This document shows, one piece after another, positions 32,280-41,312 of a DNA stretch of 64,000 nucleotides. The notes under the pieces were generated by a model. That model saw only the letters and a program-made list of their open reading frames with translations. It was not told the origin of the DNA and made no database searches. The position numbers were made by a program, and so were the translations under genes. Origin of the DNA: Diploptera punctata. Lineage: Eukaryota > Arthropoda > Insecta > Blattodea > Blaberidae. The stretch spans positions 45,001 through 109,000 of the forward strand of contig JASPKZ010004561.1 of NCBI GenBank assembly GCA_030220185.1. Reading direction: 5' to 3'. Position 1 is the stretch's first letter; every line of letters begins with the position of its first letter.

Positions 32280-32988
32280 AGATGAGGACAGAGACAAAAC
32301 TAAGATTACATAACGTCACATCAAAAGCTGCTCTAAAATACGGAAGTGAAATTTGGATTTTAAATAAAAGAAACTCTCATAAACTTCAAGTAAGCCAAAT
32401 GCGCTTCTTACGATCATTGTTAGGAGTTAATAGACTGGATCACCAAAGGAACACTACTATCAGAGGAAAACTTGGAGTAGCAAGTTTAAATGAAGATATC
32501 CAAAAATACCAACAAGAATGGAAAAATCATCTGAGAAGAATGGCAAGAAATAGACTTCCAAAATTGGCATTCCAATATACCCCAACTGGACATAGGGACC
32601 AAGGAAGACCAAAACATCGGTGGAAAGATCAAGACCATCTTCGCTAGGTTTACCGTACAGGCCACATGGCCTAAAACGAATTTGTTCATGATGATGATGA
32701 TGATGATAATAATAATAATAATAATAATAAATACATTTATAAGGTACAACTTTTTGTGAGGTTAAAACAATACAAATAATATGCATTATGTTTTATTTTC
32801 AGATGGCTGTAATTTCATTCTTGCTAGCAATGCTCGTACAACTATGCCTAGCCAGAGATATTCTGTACTATAGTGGATCACCTGCCTACAACAATCAGAG
32901 AGCAGTTGCCATAGCTACGCCATATGAAGCATTCGCCGATGCAAGAAGCGAAAGTAACAATTTCATCGCATATGGACTGTTTCTATGA
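28629..32988 (+). CDS. Short secreted peptide precursor, gene 2 of a paralogous pair
   Basis: Two exons: 28629-28640 (MAVK, donor GTAAGT) and 32803-32988 (acceptor TTTTATTTTCAG). The 4.16-kb intron holds LINE-D, a Penelope-like element, RTE-A, SINE-A, SINE-D and microsatellites. The product is 65 residues: signal peptide MAVKMAVISFLLAMLVQLCL ending at A/RDILYYSG, then a ~44-residue mature chain, cysteine-free, ending YGLFL. QRAVAIATPYEAFADARSES corresponds position by position to gene 1. A polyadenylation signal AATAAA lies near 33080, about 90 bp after the stop. An internal ATG at the start of exon 2 could also serve as a start. Family not recognised. Confidence 0.75.
28817..28858 (-). ncRNA. 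Hammerhead-ribozyme-like motif, PLE left arm
   Basis: Minus strand: stem I strand ATTCTG, core CTGATGA, stem II, GAAA, GGCC, TA and closing stem I strand CAGAGT. One stem II position is changed (GAGAC against GTCCC), which weakens this copy. Confidence 0.5.
29161..29202 (+). ncRNA. Hammerhead-ribozyme-like motif, PLE right arm
   Basis: ATTCTG-CTGATGA-TGGGACTAGTCCC-GAAA-GGCC-TA-CAGAGT. ATTCTG pairs fully with CAGAGT (one G-U pair), GGGAC pairs with GTCCC, and CTGATGA and GAAA are the invariant core segments. Stem III is only the self-complementary GGCC, as in minimal retroelement hammerheads that act as dimers. Cleavage would fall after the TA. Confidence 0.6.
29823..29880. repeat. (ATT)n microsatellite
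   Basis: About 18 ATT units, directly next to an inverted RTE-A fragment. Confidence 0.9.
29883..30497 (+). mobile_element. RTE-A 3' end with inverted 5' piece, split by SINE-A
   Basis: 29883-29937 (minus strand) and about 29962-30020 (plus strand) are inverted copies of the same RTE-A codons. The plus-strand copy continues to the 3' end at 30497 (TAGTGCCAGTGAGTAAG) and an (ATT)n tail. SINE-A sits at 30095-30390. The inverted piece resembles a 5' inversion made during target-primed reverse transcription, or a small inverted duplication. Confidence 0.8.
30095..30390 (+). mobile_element. SINE-A, full copy with target duplication
   Basis: Inserted in RTE-A with an exact 11-bp duplication AGATAATACAG (30084-30094 and 30391-30401). 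Head GCGTAGTGGTTAAGGC (A box) and GGGTTCAAGTCCC (B box), body TCAGGATTTTTAA ... and 3' end CACTTTACTTT. 296 bp, a tRNA-derived, RNA polymerase III type SINE. Confidence 0.9.
30498..30556. repeat. (TTA)n microsatellite, LINE tail
   Basis: About 19 units directly after the RTE-A 3' end, as expected when the tail of this family expands. Confidence 0.9.
30557..30873. other. Unrecognised, with a short RTE-A relic
   Basis: 30800-30865 (GGCCTCGCGGATATAAGCTC) is a minus-strand RTE-A end fragment. Nothing else recognised. Confidence 0.45.
30874..31198 (-). mobile_element. SINE-D, full-length copy
   Basis: Minus strand from 31198: GCCGCTGTGGTCTCTAGGTA (A-box region), GGTTCGATCCCCCGG (B box), body with TTTTTCTGGGTGAGG and ACTTTAAGGCCC, 3' end TTACTATGGATGG. 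Matches the copies at 23536 and 47952. Confidence 0.8.
31199..31962. other. No recognised feature
   Basis: Intronic DNA of peptide gene 2. GAACCCAGGAAGTTACT near 31245 and its near complement AGTAACTTCCTGGGTTGAA near 31662 hint at inverted ends of a ~420-bp element, but I cannot confirm a family. Confidence 0.35.
31963..32110 (+). repeat. Repeat shared with 2736-2870
   Basis: AATATCATGTGGATTATTAT, CCGGGGGATATTTTGGACC and CAAAATAAACTGATAC match the first copy; SINE-D-like body order. Confidence 0.5.
32228..32730 (+). pseudogene. LINE-D C-terminus between trinucleotide repeats
   Basis: (AAT)n at 32228-32278, then plus-strand codons from VTSKAALKYGSEIWILNKRN through MRFLRSLLGVNRLDHQRN and WKNHLRRMARNRLPKLAF to a stop at 32645-32647. 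(GAT)n and (AAT)n follow at 32688-32730. Open for 121 codons but 5' truncated. Confidence 0.75.
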
Positions 32989-33138
32989 ACAGGGGTCAAG
33001 ATACAATATTATTCCATATAATTTGCCTCTTCTTTGATCGGGATTATCAGAAACCTAATATTTATAAAACTTTACTTATAAATAAATAAATAATAAAAAT
33101 ACTTTGCATGAAACTGTTTCCTTATTTTTATTTTTATT

Positions 33139-33660
33139 TAATACGTAAACATGTCTTCTTCTTCATATCTGTTGTTGCAGGCCGAGTGGGTCTTAACCTC
33201 CTCTATGGCCATCTTCCAACCTTCTCTATCCATCGCCAGCTCCCTCCAGTTCTTTATTCCAAATCCTTTCACATCTGCTTGTACACAATTCCACCATCTT
33301 GTTCTTGGTCTTCCTCTTAATCTGGTTCCGTCTGGATTGTTGTCGAAGACAATCTGCACTTTCCTTGTAGTTTCCATCCTTGCTATATGTCCTAACATCT
33401 CAATCTTTGACATCTTACATACGTCTCAAAATCCAATTTCTTATAAAATTCATATATCTCATCGTTGTATTTGACTCTTCATCCACTCTCTGTTTCAATT
33501 GCTCCGAAAATCCTTCTCAGGATTTTCCTTTCAAATACTGCTAGTTGTTTGCATGTATTTTTATTTAAGGCCCATGTTTCGGTACCATATGTTATAATGG
33601 GTCTTATGAAGTTTTATAAATCTTCATTTTGATTTCTCCAGGTACTATTTTGTTTTGAAC
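33139..33660 (-). pseudogene. LINE C-terminal fragment, RTE-like
   Basis: Minus strand: LGHIARMETTRKVQIVFDNN, then GTRLRGRPRTRWWNCVQAD and WRELAMDREGWKMAIEE, typical of an RTE-type C-terminus (GHI.RM...RPR.RW). Upstream codons to ~33660 are frameshifted. Directly downstream of peptide gene 2. Confidence 0.7.
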
Positions 33661-34880
33661 TAATGTTAAGAGTGAATAATATGCCATGTTAGTTGTGTAA
33701 ACATTTCAACCTATCCCATTATATTACGACAGAACACCTGTTCTGGTGCACTAGAGTTATGACATCTATCCCTTATTTCTGTGTTGTGTATCTTATCAAA
33801 CAATGTTTTCCCCTGAATAGTTCTTAAGATCTTCATTTGTTTTCAATCAACAATCGTTACTTTAGCACATTCTTCATTTAGTTTAAATAAATAATCACAG
33901 TTAACAGAACTCTCTAAATGACTGCCCTCAGAAAACTTCCAGATGCGCGACATCATGTCGTGACATTGTCGACCATAAATCAAGAGTAAGAAAGTGTTCC
34001 AAATTATCCTGAATACTATATCCTAAAGCTCTTTTAATAAGAAAAACATTCCTGTGGGTTTCTGGAAAAATTGTTGAAGAATAGACTAGTGGAGAGATTT
34101 GTTAGAGTGTGACAGTGTATGGAAGACGAAATAATTGATGGAGACTAGAACGCTACAAATGTACTGACATTGAAAATAACTGGAACGTGTGAAAAGGATA
34201 AGTAACATATGAAACTAAATTGTACTAAGAACAATGGATAAATTAAAATGAAAATAAATTGGCTGGGCCACTTGCTAGAAAGAAATGTTCCGTTGAAAGA
34301 TCTACAGTGCACAGATAAAGTGTATGAAGGCACCAGGTATTTCATACTCAGCACATTATATCATGAGGGATTGTACTATAACTTACCTTCATTTAGACGC
34401 TGAGCGGGCGTGTTAGTTCCGAGTCTGGCGGACAAACTTCAACATTTTAATCATCACCCTTACCTCACAGTGAACTACGAAACATTAAAATATAATGTAA
34501 CTAAACTGAATAAGAAGACCAAATTTAATTACAGTAAAACACTAAAAATATAACATAAAATTGAATACGCCTGAAATAATCTACAGATGTGAGTGACATT
34601 ATGGACTGTTCCTAAATTTTCAGATAGTAAGCCATTGTATCGTTGCAATTCCCCGTTCCCCCTTCGTCCCTTGCTTTCTTTATTCTCGTCTGTGGACTAT
34701 ACATGATGTAATAGATGACGCAATAAAGTTGCATGGAGAAATAAAATAGACAACATTAATATAAATATAACGAATGCAGACATGAAGACAATATCAAAAC
34801 AGAGGAAATAATAGGAAAATATTGAGTTTTTCGATCAAGGACTTGTCATTGGAGGAAAAATGAATATTATGCAACATAAA
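33661..34880. other. Mostly unrecognised
   Basis: No gene, RNA or known repeat identified. A few LINE-like words occur near 34255-34290 (WLGHLLERNVPLKDL on the plus strand), suggesting an eroded LINE. Confidence 0.35.
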
Positions 34881-34887
34881 TTAATAA

Positions 34888-35551
34888 AATATTATAGTTT
34901 TAGGAAACTAGAGGAAGAATACCCAAAATGTGGTTTAAGAATGAAATATAATAAGATAATATATGAGCACAGATCTTTCCGAGGAATTAGAAATAAATGA
35001 AACAAAGATTAAAACAGTGGAATATTTCAAGTATTTGGGATCAATAATTCAAAAAGATGGGTCATCTGAATTAGATATCGAAAAAAGAATAATAGAGACA
35101 CAAAAAACTATGGGCATATTAAATTCTATTTTATGGAGTAGGAATATAATCAAGAGGGCTAAATTAGTAATATATAACACAATTGTAAAGAGTACATGAT
35201 ATGGTGCGGAAACATGGACGTCGAAGAAAAAACACAGAAATAAATTATTAGTCACAGAAATGGAATTTTTAAGAAGATCGGTAAGAATGTCAAATTAAAA
35301 AATAATACAATAAGAGAAATTATGAATGTAGAAAAGGATAGTGTACAAGAGATTGAAGAAATCCAACTAAGATTGTATGGACATATGAGAGGAAGGGACA
35401 CAGAAACAAAGAAGTATTAAAATGGATACGTCCTGGAAAAGGGAAACGTGGTAGACCAAAGCCAATGTGGATAAAGGAATTCAAAACAACACGAAGAGAA
35501 ATATGACAGATGGAGACAAACAACATCGGGAAGTATGGAAAAAAAAAAATG
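34888..35551 (+). pseudogene. LINE-F fragment, copy 1 of a tandem duplication
   Basis: Starts TATTATAGTTTTAGGAAACT. Encodes TVEYFKYLGSIIQKDGSSEL, MGILNSILWSRNIIKRAKL, then after a stop AEPWTS-like and RWYGH..RGRPKPTWIK-like remnants. Several indels. Nearly identical to 36164-37405 minus its insertion. Confidence 0.75.
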
Positions 35552-35553
35552 TA

Positions 35554-36161
35554 CCTGGCTTCCAATATAAACCCGGACCGGCCTCACGGGTTTCACCCGT
35601 CAGGCAGCGCTCTCTCCTCGTCCGCATTTCACTCTGCCAGCCGCTCGTCCTTGAACTAGTCAGTTTACTATCGTTCGACAAGATGAGACGTCAGCTGACA
35701 TTAGAGCAGCGCATTTATGTGTGCAAATGTTATTATAAATACGAATCAGCTCGTCGGGTTCAAGAGGAATTTATTCGGAACTTCCCTGGACAATTACCTC
35801 CTTCCAGATCGACAATCCACGATCTTGTGACTAAATTTGAGACCACTGGTTCAGTACAAAATGAAACACCGAAGAAAAATTAGACTTGAACAAATCCGCA
35901 CACATTGGAAGAACTGAAGAACAACATAAGAAATGAAATCAGAAACTTGACAGTGCCCGAACTACAGCGTGTCAATCTAAATGTGTTTACTCGGTATAAT
36001 GCCTGTTTAACTGCGGGAGGATAACATTTCCAGCATTTTCTATAAGGTAAGAAACAGTTCAAGGACAGGTGGCAGGCAGGGTGAATTGCGGGAGGAAGAG
36101 ACAGCACTGCGTGCCGGGTGAAACTCCGTAAGGCCCGTCCGGTTTTATATGGGAAGCCCGG
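35554..36161 (+). mobile_element. Internally deleted mariner-like transposon
   Basis: TA on both sides (35552-35553, 36162-36163). Inverted ends of ~45 bp, such as GGCTTCCAATATAAACCCGG at the left and GGCTTCCCATATAAAACCGG on the minus strand at the right. Inside, the frame starting at about 35682 gives the transposase DNA-binding part (MRRQLTLEQRIYVCKCYYKY, PPSRSTIHDLVTKFETTGSV). It then stops at about 35881 and resumes as the transposase C-terminus (TLEELKNNIRNEIRNLTVPE, RYNACLTAGG). The whole catalytic middle is missing, so the copy could only move with help from a full transposase. Confidence 0.85.
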
Positions 36162-36163
36162 TA

Positions 36164-37410
36164 TTATAGTTTTAGGAAACTAGAGGAAGAATACCCAAAA
36201 TGTGGTTTAAGAATGAAATATAATACGACAATATATGAGCACAGATCTTTCCGAGGAATTAGAAATAAATGAAACAAAGATTAAAACAGTGGAATATTTC
36301 AAGTATTTGGGATCAATAATTCAAAAAGGTGGATCATCTGAATTAGATATCGAAAAAAGAATAATAGAGACAAAAAAAACTATGGGCATATTAAATTCTA
36401 TTTTATGGAGTAGGAATATAATCAAGAGGGCTAAATTAGTAATATATAACACAATTTATTGTAAAGAGTATTTCATTATCTGGTGCGGAAGCATTGGATG
36501 TCGAAGCAAAAACAGAAATAAATTACACTGAGTAACAAAAAAGAAACTTTTTTTTGGTCTCAGAAAGATTCTGTGATTCTGATAGTATTTTTTCTCCTGA
36601 ATTCAAATAAGATAACGGTTTTACTCCATCACGCAAGGTTTCCGAGAGACAGGCATTTATAATTTCAAACACTTTAATATTTTCTACATTCGTAACTACA
36701 CAATATTCGAACATTCGGACTCACCTAGAAAGTAAGAAATTACGATTTTCTGCTATATTTCGCCTGTGGAGCATCCCTCTTGATGGTCCAACAATAATCG
36801 ACCAGCATATTAGGATTCCATTTGCCTTGATATCTCTTTTCCATAGCTGAAACCATTTGAGTTAGCTCATTTGGTTTTATTTTCAATGGACAAATGGACG
36901 AAAATTTTTTTTTAATTATTATTTAAATCCATTAATTGAAATAAAAAAACTGTGGGTAATGGAGAAATTCCGAATACATATTTGAAAACACGATAAAAAC
37001 TGCATTAAGTACAACTATTGGTACTCATGAGACAAAAATCATGTTGACCACTGTTATTAGTCACAGAAATTGACCTTTTAAGAAGATCGGAAAGAATATC
37101 AAAATTAGACAAAACAAAAAATAATACAACATAAATTATGAATGTAGAAAAGGATATTGAACAAGATATTGAAGAAATCCAACTAAGATGGTATGGGCAT
37201 ACAATGAGAAGAAGGGACACAGAAACAAACAAAGAAGTATTAAAATGGATACCTCCTGGAAAAGGGAAACGTGGTAGACCAAAGCCAACGTGGATAAAGG
37301 GAATTCAAGACAACATGAAGAAGAGAAATATGACAGAAGGAGACACACAACATCGGGAAGTATGGAAGAAAAAAAATGTATATTTTGGTCGAGGATACCT
37401 GCGTAAATAA
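36164..37410 (+). pseudogene. LINE-F fragment, copy 2, split by MITE-C
   Basis: Repeats the sequence of 34888-35551. 36164-36524 and 37055-37410 are the two halves; the second encodes VEKDIEQDIEEIQLRWYGHT and GKRGRPKPTWIKGIQDNMKK. Confidence 0.75.
36525..37054. mobile_element. MITE-C, copy 1 (TA-type) inside LINE-F
   Basis: About 530 bp, ends ACACTGAGTAAC and (complement) ACAGTGGTCAAC. The empty site is visible in LINE-F copy 1 (AAATAAATTATTAGTC, near 35240), showing insertion at a TA with loss or duplication of 1-3 bases. Copy 2 is at 48978-49514 in opposite orientation. No transposase. Confidence 0.75.
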
Positions 37411-37788
37411 CAGAAACAATCCTGAAATAAATAAAAAAAAATATTACAAATAGAATTACAATAAACAGTTTTCAAGTTATACTTTTTCTTATTTATGACT
37501 TCCCAAATTGATCACCCTGATCTGTTGATAATACCTAATAAATCTTCATTTAATTATCTAATCCGATGAGATAATCTGATGATAATGACTTTAATCCACG
37601 TAGTTCAATGTGCAAATTGTGATTCTTCCCAACTCTCTAAACGCAAGTCTATCAGTAATAGATAGCACATTTCTTGGAATAGCGTTTAACTCCTTAAATA
37701 ATTTTGAGAACTGGAACAAATGAGCGATGATCTCATCTGCCGTGTGTTTTAACTGGTAAATTGACAATGTGGATTACATTCTGGAACC
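37411..37788. other. No recognised feature
   Basis: AT-rich; nothing recognised. Confidence 0.4.
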
Positions 37789-37899
37789 ATGTTCACTACA
37801 AGACGAGAATCTTTGATGCAACTGAACAGACGGTTTGGGAACGAAGCAGGTCCTGTGTTCCAATATTTGGAACAGACATCAGAGGAAGCCTCAGAACAG
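37789..37899 (+). other. Candidate coding exon
   Basis: 37 codons from ATG (MFTTRRESLMQLNRRFGNEA and GPVFQYLEQTSEEASEQ) ending at a donor CAG-GTAAAA. Amino-acid composition is protein-like (charged, low in Ile/Phe/Tyr), unlike the AT-driven frames around it. It could be a first coding exon or, using the TACAAG at 37798-37803 as acceptor, an internal one. Phase 0 at the donor would join the Unc-13-4B exon at 51261, but there is no proof. Confidence 0.35.
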
Positions 37900-38100
37900 G
37901 TAAAAATGCGATTTTCTGGGATAAAGAAATTTAAAACATTTTCCTTTTTTCTCATTTTTTTAAAAGTAGATTTTCTTTGTTGTTATTAAGAAAATATCTC
38001 TTTCAGATATTCAAGCGGTTATGTCTGGACATTGTAAATTTAAAAAAAGCATAAAAAGGTCGAATTACTGCTGTAGAATGTGATAAGCGACGTGAGGTAT

Positions 38101-38205
38101 ATATAAATATATATCATCATCCTAAAGCGCGATAACTTCAAAGGTGAAAGTTTAGGCCTTCTCAAAAATCCTCCATGCCAATTTGTCTCCCGGGTTAGAG
38201 TGTCC

Positions 38206-38270
<65 letters not shown>

Positions 38271-38590
38271 TATATCGTAGATTTTCGCGGATGTAAGTAT
38301 GATTAAGAAAGTTTTCTTGGGTTTTACGCGTCATAGATTCAAGGTCGGCCTCTGGTCACTGATTTCAACGATTCGGCATGTTCCCACATGTCATTAATTC
38401 CTTGAATATAAATATCTTAGTGATGTAGAAATTGTTGCTCTCAGATCAGCAGTCTATTAAATTTTATTTTATTTATATACAGAATATCAGAGGAATGGAG
38501 GAAGATCAATGGATGGATATAGAGGAATGGCGTTTGGTTTCCGGAAGACGGCGACAGCTGCCATGATACCGGATGATGATGATACAGAAT
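38101..38590. repeat. Cluster of small repeat fragments
   Basis: 38115-38190: minus-strand end of LINE-H (GATAACTTCAAAGGTGAAAG). 38208-38280: (TA)n followed by (TG)n. 38285-38400: arm-like copy of the 14.9-kb fold-back (TTTTCTTGGGTTTTACGCGT). 38465-38580: repeat shared with 24210-24310. Confidence 0.65.
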
Positions 38591-38594
38591 TTTA

Positions 38595-39060
38595 ATGTTT
38601 ACACATCTTTCTGTGCCTAAAGTTTTATTTTTCTTCTCCACTCGTCTCTCTCCATCCAATCCATGTCCTCCAGTCCTCTTGCTCTCATTCCAGTTCTTAT
38701 TTCCTGCATCCACGAGTTTCGAGGTCTTCCTCTCCTCCTTCTTCCAGGTGGACACCATTCCAATGTTTTCCTGGGTAATCTTTCTTCTTGCGTTCGTCGT
38801 ACGTGCCCATACCAATTTAATTGCTTATCAGGTATATAATCTACTATTGAATAACCAATATTCGTTTTTTCTCTTATGACAGTATTTCTTATTTTGTCTA
38901 ATTCTGAACATCTTGCTGCTCTCCTCAAGAAATCCATTTCCATCGACATAAGTTTTTGTTCTAAGTTTTTATTGAATTCCCAAACTTCAACTCCATATGT
39001 GACAGCACTTCTCACTATTGAATTATATATTTATAACTTATTGTTAAATTCTATCTGCAT
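38595..39060 (-). pseudogene. LINE-G C-terminal fragment
   Basis: Minus strand, open for 132 codons: MRSAVTYGVEVWEFNKNLEQ, MEMDFLRRAARCSELDKIRN, LNWYGHVRRTQEERLPRKTL, GRRRRGRPRNSWMQEIRTGM, to the stop at 38617. It is the RT C-terminal region of an RTE-like LINE, truncated at both ends. Confidence 0.75.
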
Positions 39061-39121
39061 GTTAATTTAATCAGGAAATGACAGAACTGGAAGCAATAAT
39101 TTACATATTTAGGTTGTAACT

Positions 39122-40368
39122 TTAATAGTGGCAACTATTTATTTATTACTAGTACACAAGTGACAGACCTGTGAAACTTCTACAATCCTTCAATGTAGTA
39201 CCCAGCATTGTCTACAACTCGTTGCCAGCGATGTGGAAGTCGTAGGGCTGCATGCAAATACATTAATCTCTACTCAAATTACTTCCAATCACCGGTGAGT
39301 TGAGTTTTTCGTGAGCAAGTGCAAAGATCGAATTAGGTACCCACTAACTGGTCATGAATGAAAGTCGTCGTTTTCGTAATATTGGCAAGAAATACCCAGA
39401 ATTCCCTGCGATAAAACCACTTCCGTTATTTTCGTCTGCTAGAGGAATGCATTTACGCTTGCGTTCCGCAAATAAAACCGTATACGAAGACGTCTGCGTC
39501 GCGCGATATTACGCCGATTCTCCTGTTCTTCCAGTTGAATTCTTTGATAGACTCTACTAAATTCCTCTTCTCCGCGTAAACCGAAAACATGATCGAAGTC
39601 TTCAAGGTCCGACATCTTGGATAAAGCAGCAAGGTTTCAAAGTACATCGGTTACCATCGGTTCCCATCGGGTTGCTCACGATTCGTTTCTGTGCTAAGTC
39701 ACCTCGCCAGATAGCTTAGGAATTTCGACAATTATTATCGCATGAACAGATTTTTGAGTACGCACAAACGTCTTTGGATGCAACTTTCTCAGCAGAGTAC
39801 AGGCAGAGAACGACTTTTACGGTCTAATGCGTTCATAGATACGAGCCGTAGTATCCCTGTAGCAGCACCTGTTGTGTTGATGTTTCTGACTGACCACCTT
39901 AATGCCAGCAGAATCTCGGTAACAGTCTGGAGTCGAAAGTCACGAAGTGTTTCCTTCATCTTAGGGACCAAATCATAATCACATGGGCTTAAGTCCAGTG
40001 AATGTAGTAGATGGTAAATTACTTGCCACTCCCAGCGATGGTACAGATCAGCTACAGGATGTGCCGTGTGCGTCCGAGCAGTCCTGTATGGTAATATCAT
40101 CTCCCCATATGCTTCCACAAGACTTTCATGGCAGTGTCCTTGCTGCATGGCCATGGCACATTGAATTTTCAACAAGATCGCTGTTCCTCCTTTGTAAACA
40201 TGGCCAAACACAACAGCTTAGAACAGTAACTCAGAGAGACTAACCAAAGCGCATGTGCTTTTACTCAATTTACTGTAAGATAGGTCAGACATATATTAAC
40301 ATGTGACAGAAGTTACAACAATTAACTCCGTCTGGTTTCGCTTCTACAGCAGTGTTGCCACTATTTTT
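39122..40368 (-). mobile_element. Second mariner-like relic, interrupted
   Basis: Inverted ends TTAATAGTGGCAACTATTT and (complement) AAAATAGTGGCAACACTGC. Transposase C-terminus on the minus strand: LDLSPCDYDLVPKMKETLRD (third catalytic Asp in SPCDYD), ALRWSVRNINTTGAATGILR, then after the interruption LPHRWQRVVDNAGYYIEGL to a stop at 39183-39188. The N-terminal two thirds are lost or degraded. Confidence 0.75.
39246..39846. mobile_element. Insertion inside the mariner-like relic
   Basis: Splits the transposase between GILR and LPHRW; CGTAG flanks it on both sides (39241-39245, 39847-39851), consistent with a 5-bp target duplication. I cannot classify it. Its open frames (39354-39560 and the antisense one) resemble nothing I know. 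Confidence 0.5.
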
Positions 40369-40482
40369 TTGGTCGATGTGACTAATTTCTTATACTTACC
40401 AATATTGTTGTTACTGGAAGTAAGTCAACGTTCCCACATCTAACCTGGTTGCTATGCAAACAAAAGAAATCGCAATGCTGAT

Positions 40483-40765
40483 ATGGACTCAAAACGCACA
40501 CGTTCGGTAAGTAAAATAAAACATTTTTTGAATGTTTTGAACACTAACTCGTACCTTTCTTTAGACTTTTCCGGAATTAATGCAGAACATCCCACTCTCC
40601 AGGCTTCTTCAATTTCTCTATCATCTACCTGACTCCTTCCATAATAAAATTATCAAACAGATTCTAATCACGGTACTACATATAAAAATGTCTCCACAGC
40701 CAACAATCCTTGCTTATAATAAATCAAATGAAAAGCTACGATCACCAAATGTTTCTTTCTCATAG
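40483..40765 (+). CDS. Putative small two-exon gene
   Basis: ATG at 40483 gives MDSKRTRS and a donor TCG-GTAAGT. A 58-bp intron (40507-40564) ends in TACCTTTCTTTAG. Exon 2 (40565-40765) continues in phase: TFPELMQNIPLSRLLQFLYH, LPDSFHNKIIKQILITVLHI, and on to a TAG, 74 residues in all. AATAAA is near 40828. Upstream at 40448-40463 GGTTGCTATGCAAACA resembles an RFX X-box, so a ciliary or testis gene is possible. I do not recognise the protein, and exon 2 might instead splice onward. The neighbourhood is free of LINEs for ~700 bp, unusual for this window. Confidence 0.4.
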
Positions 40766-41061
40766 AAGTCATTTACATCCAACCAATATTTTAATTCATT
40801 TATTACTATATTTAATAAAAATTAGTTACATCGACCAATAAATAGTATGAAATACACATGAGGTAAACACGTAACAAATCTCGAAAATTGAAAAAACTCG
40901 GCGCAAGCGCCTCGTTTTTTTCCCAACTTTTTCTCGATCAGTAACAAGTGCTTACCACACTTGTATCGCAATATACTATTGTTACGGCCCACGTATTACA
41001 GTATTATAACATCGTAACTGATATCCTTTTTTTATTATTGATTTCGTACATCTCAATGATG
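40766..41061. other. 3' flank of the putative small gene
   Basis: AT-rich; includes AATAAAAA near 40828. No other feature recognised. Confidence 0.4.
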
Positions 41062-41092
41062 GATAAATCATATTTGAAGAGAAAAATTATAC

Positions 41093-41165
41093 GCTCAGAC
41101 CGGGACTTGAACCCGGGACCCTTGGTTCTCTAGACCAAGTGCTCTACCAACTGAGCTACTATTAC
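41093..41165 (-). tRNA. tRNA-like sequence, apparent anticodon AGA
   Basis: Minus strand; D arm TAGCTCAGTTGGTAGAGC, anticodon stem TTGGT/ACCAA with loop CTAGAGA, T arm CCGGGTTCAAGTCCCGG. The 5' acceptor strand no longer pairs with the 3' strand, so this arm is degenerate. Confidence 0.35.
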
Positions 41166-41204
41166 AATGTATATAGAGAAAGATTTGCGTTTAGATCGGT
41201 ACTT

Positions 41205-41277
41205 GCTCAGGTAGCTCAGTTGGTAGAGCACTTGGTCTAGAGAACCAAGGGTCCCGGGTTCAAGTCCCGGTCTGAGC
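41205..41277 (+). tRNA. tRNA-like sequence, apparent anticodon AGA
   Basis: All four stems form: GCTCAGG with TCTGAGC, D arm, TTGGT/ACCAA with loop CTAGAGA, and CCGGG/CCCGG. Anticodon AGA would be Ser, but the long variable arm required for tRNA-Ser is absent. It may be a tRNA-derived repeat or a tRNA with a changed loop. Confidence 0.45.
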
Positions 41278-41312
41278 GTATAATTTTTCTCTTCAAATAT
41301 GATAGCCTTTAC

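Larger units (their letters stand above)
41062..41312. repeat. Head-to-head tRNA-like fold-back, copy 2
   Basis: Arms share a tRNA-like sequence plus the 3' flank GTATAATTTTTCTCTTCAAA (right) and its complement (left), around a ~40-bp spacer (41166-41204). Same design as 14520-14820 but with a different tRNA-like core and flank. Confidence 0.75.

Noticed and set aside
35682..35880. Host DNA-binding protein of 60-odd residues
   Set aside because: Lies inside a TIR- and TA-bounded transposon and ends where the transposase catalytic part is deleted.
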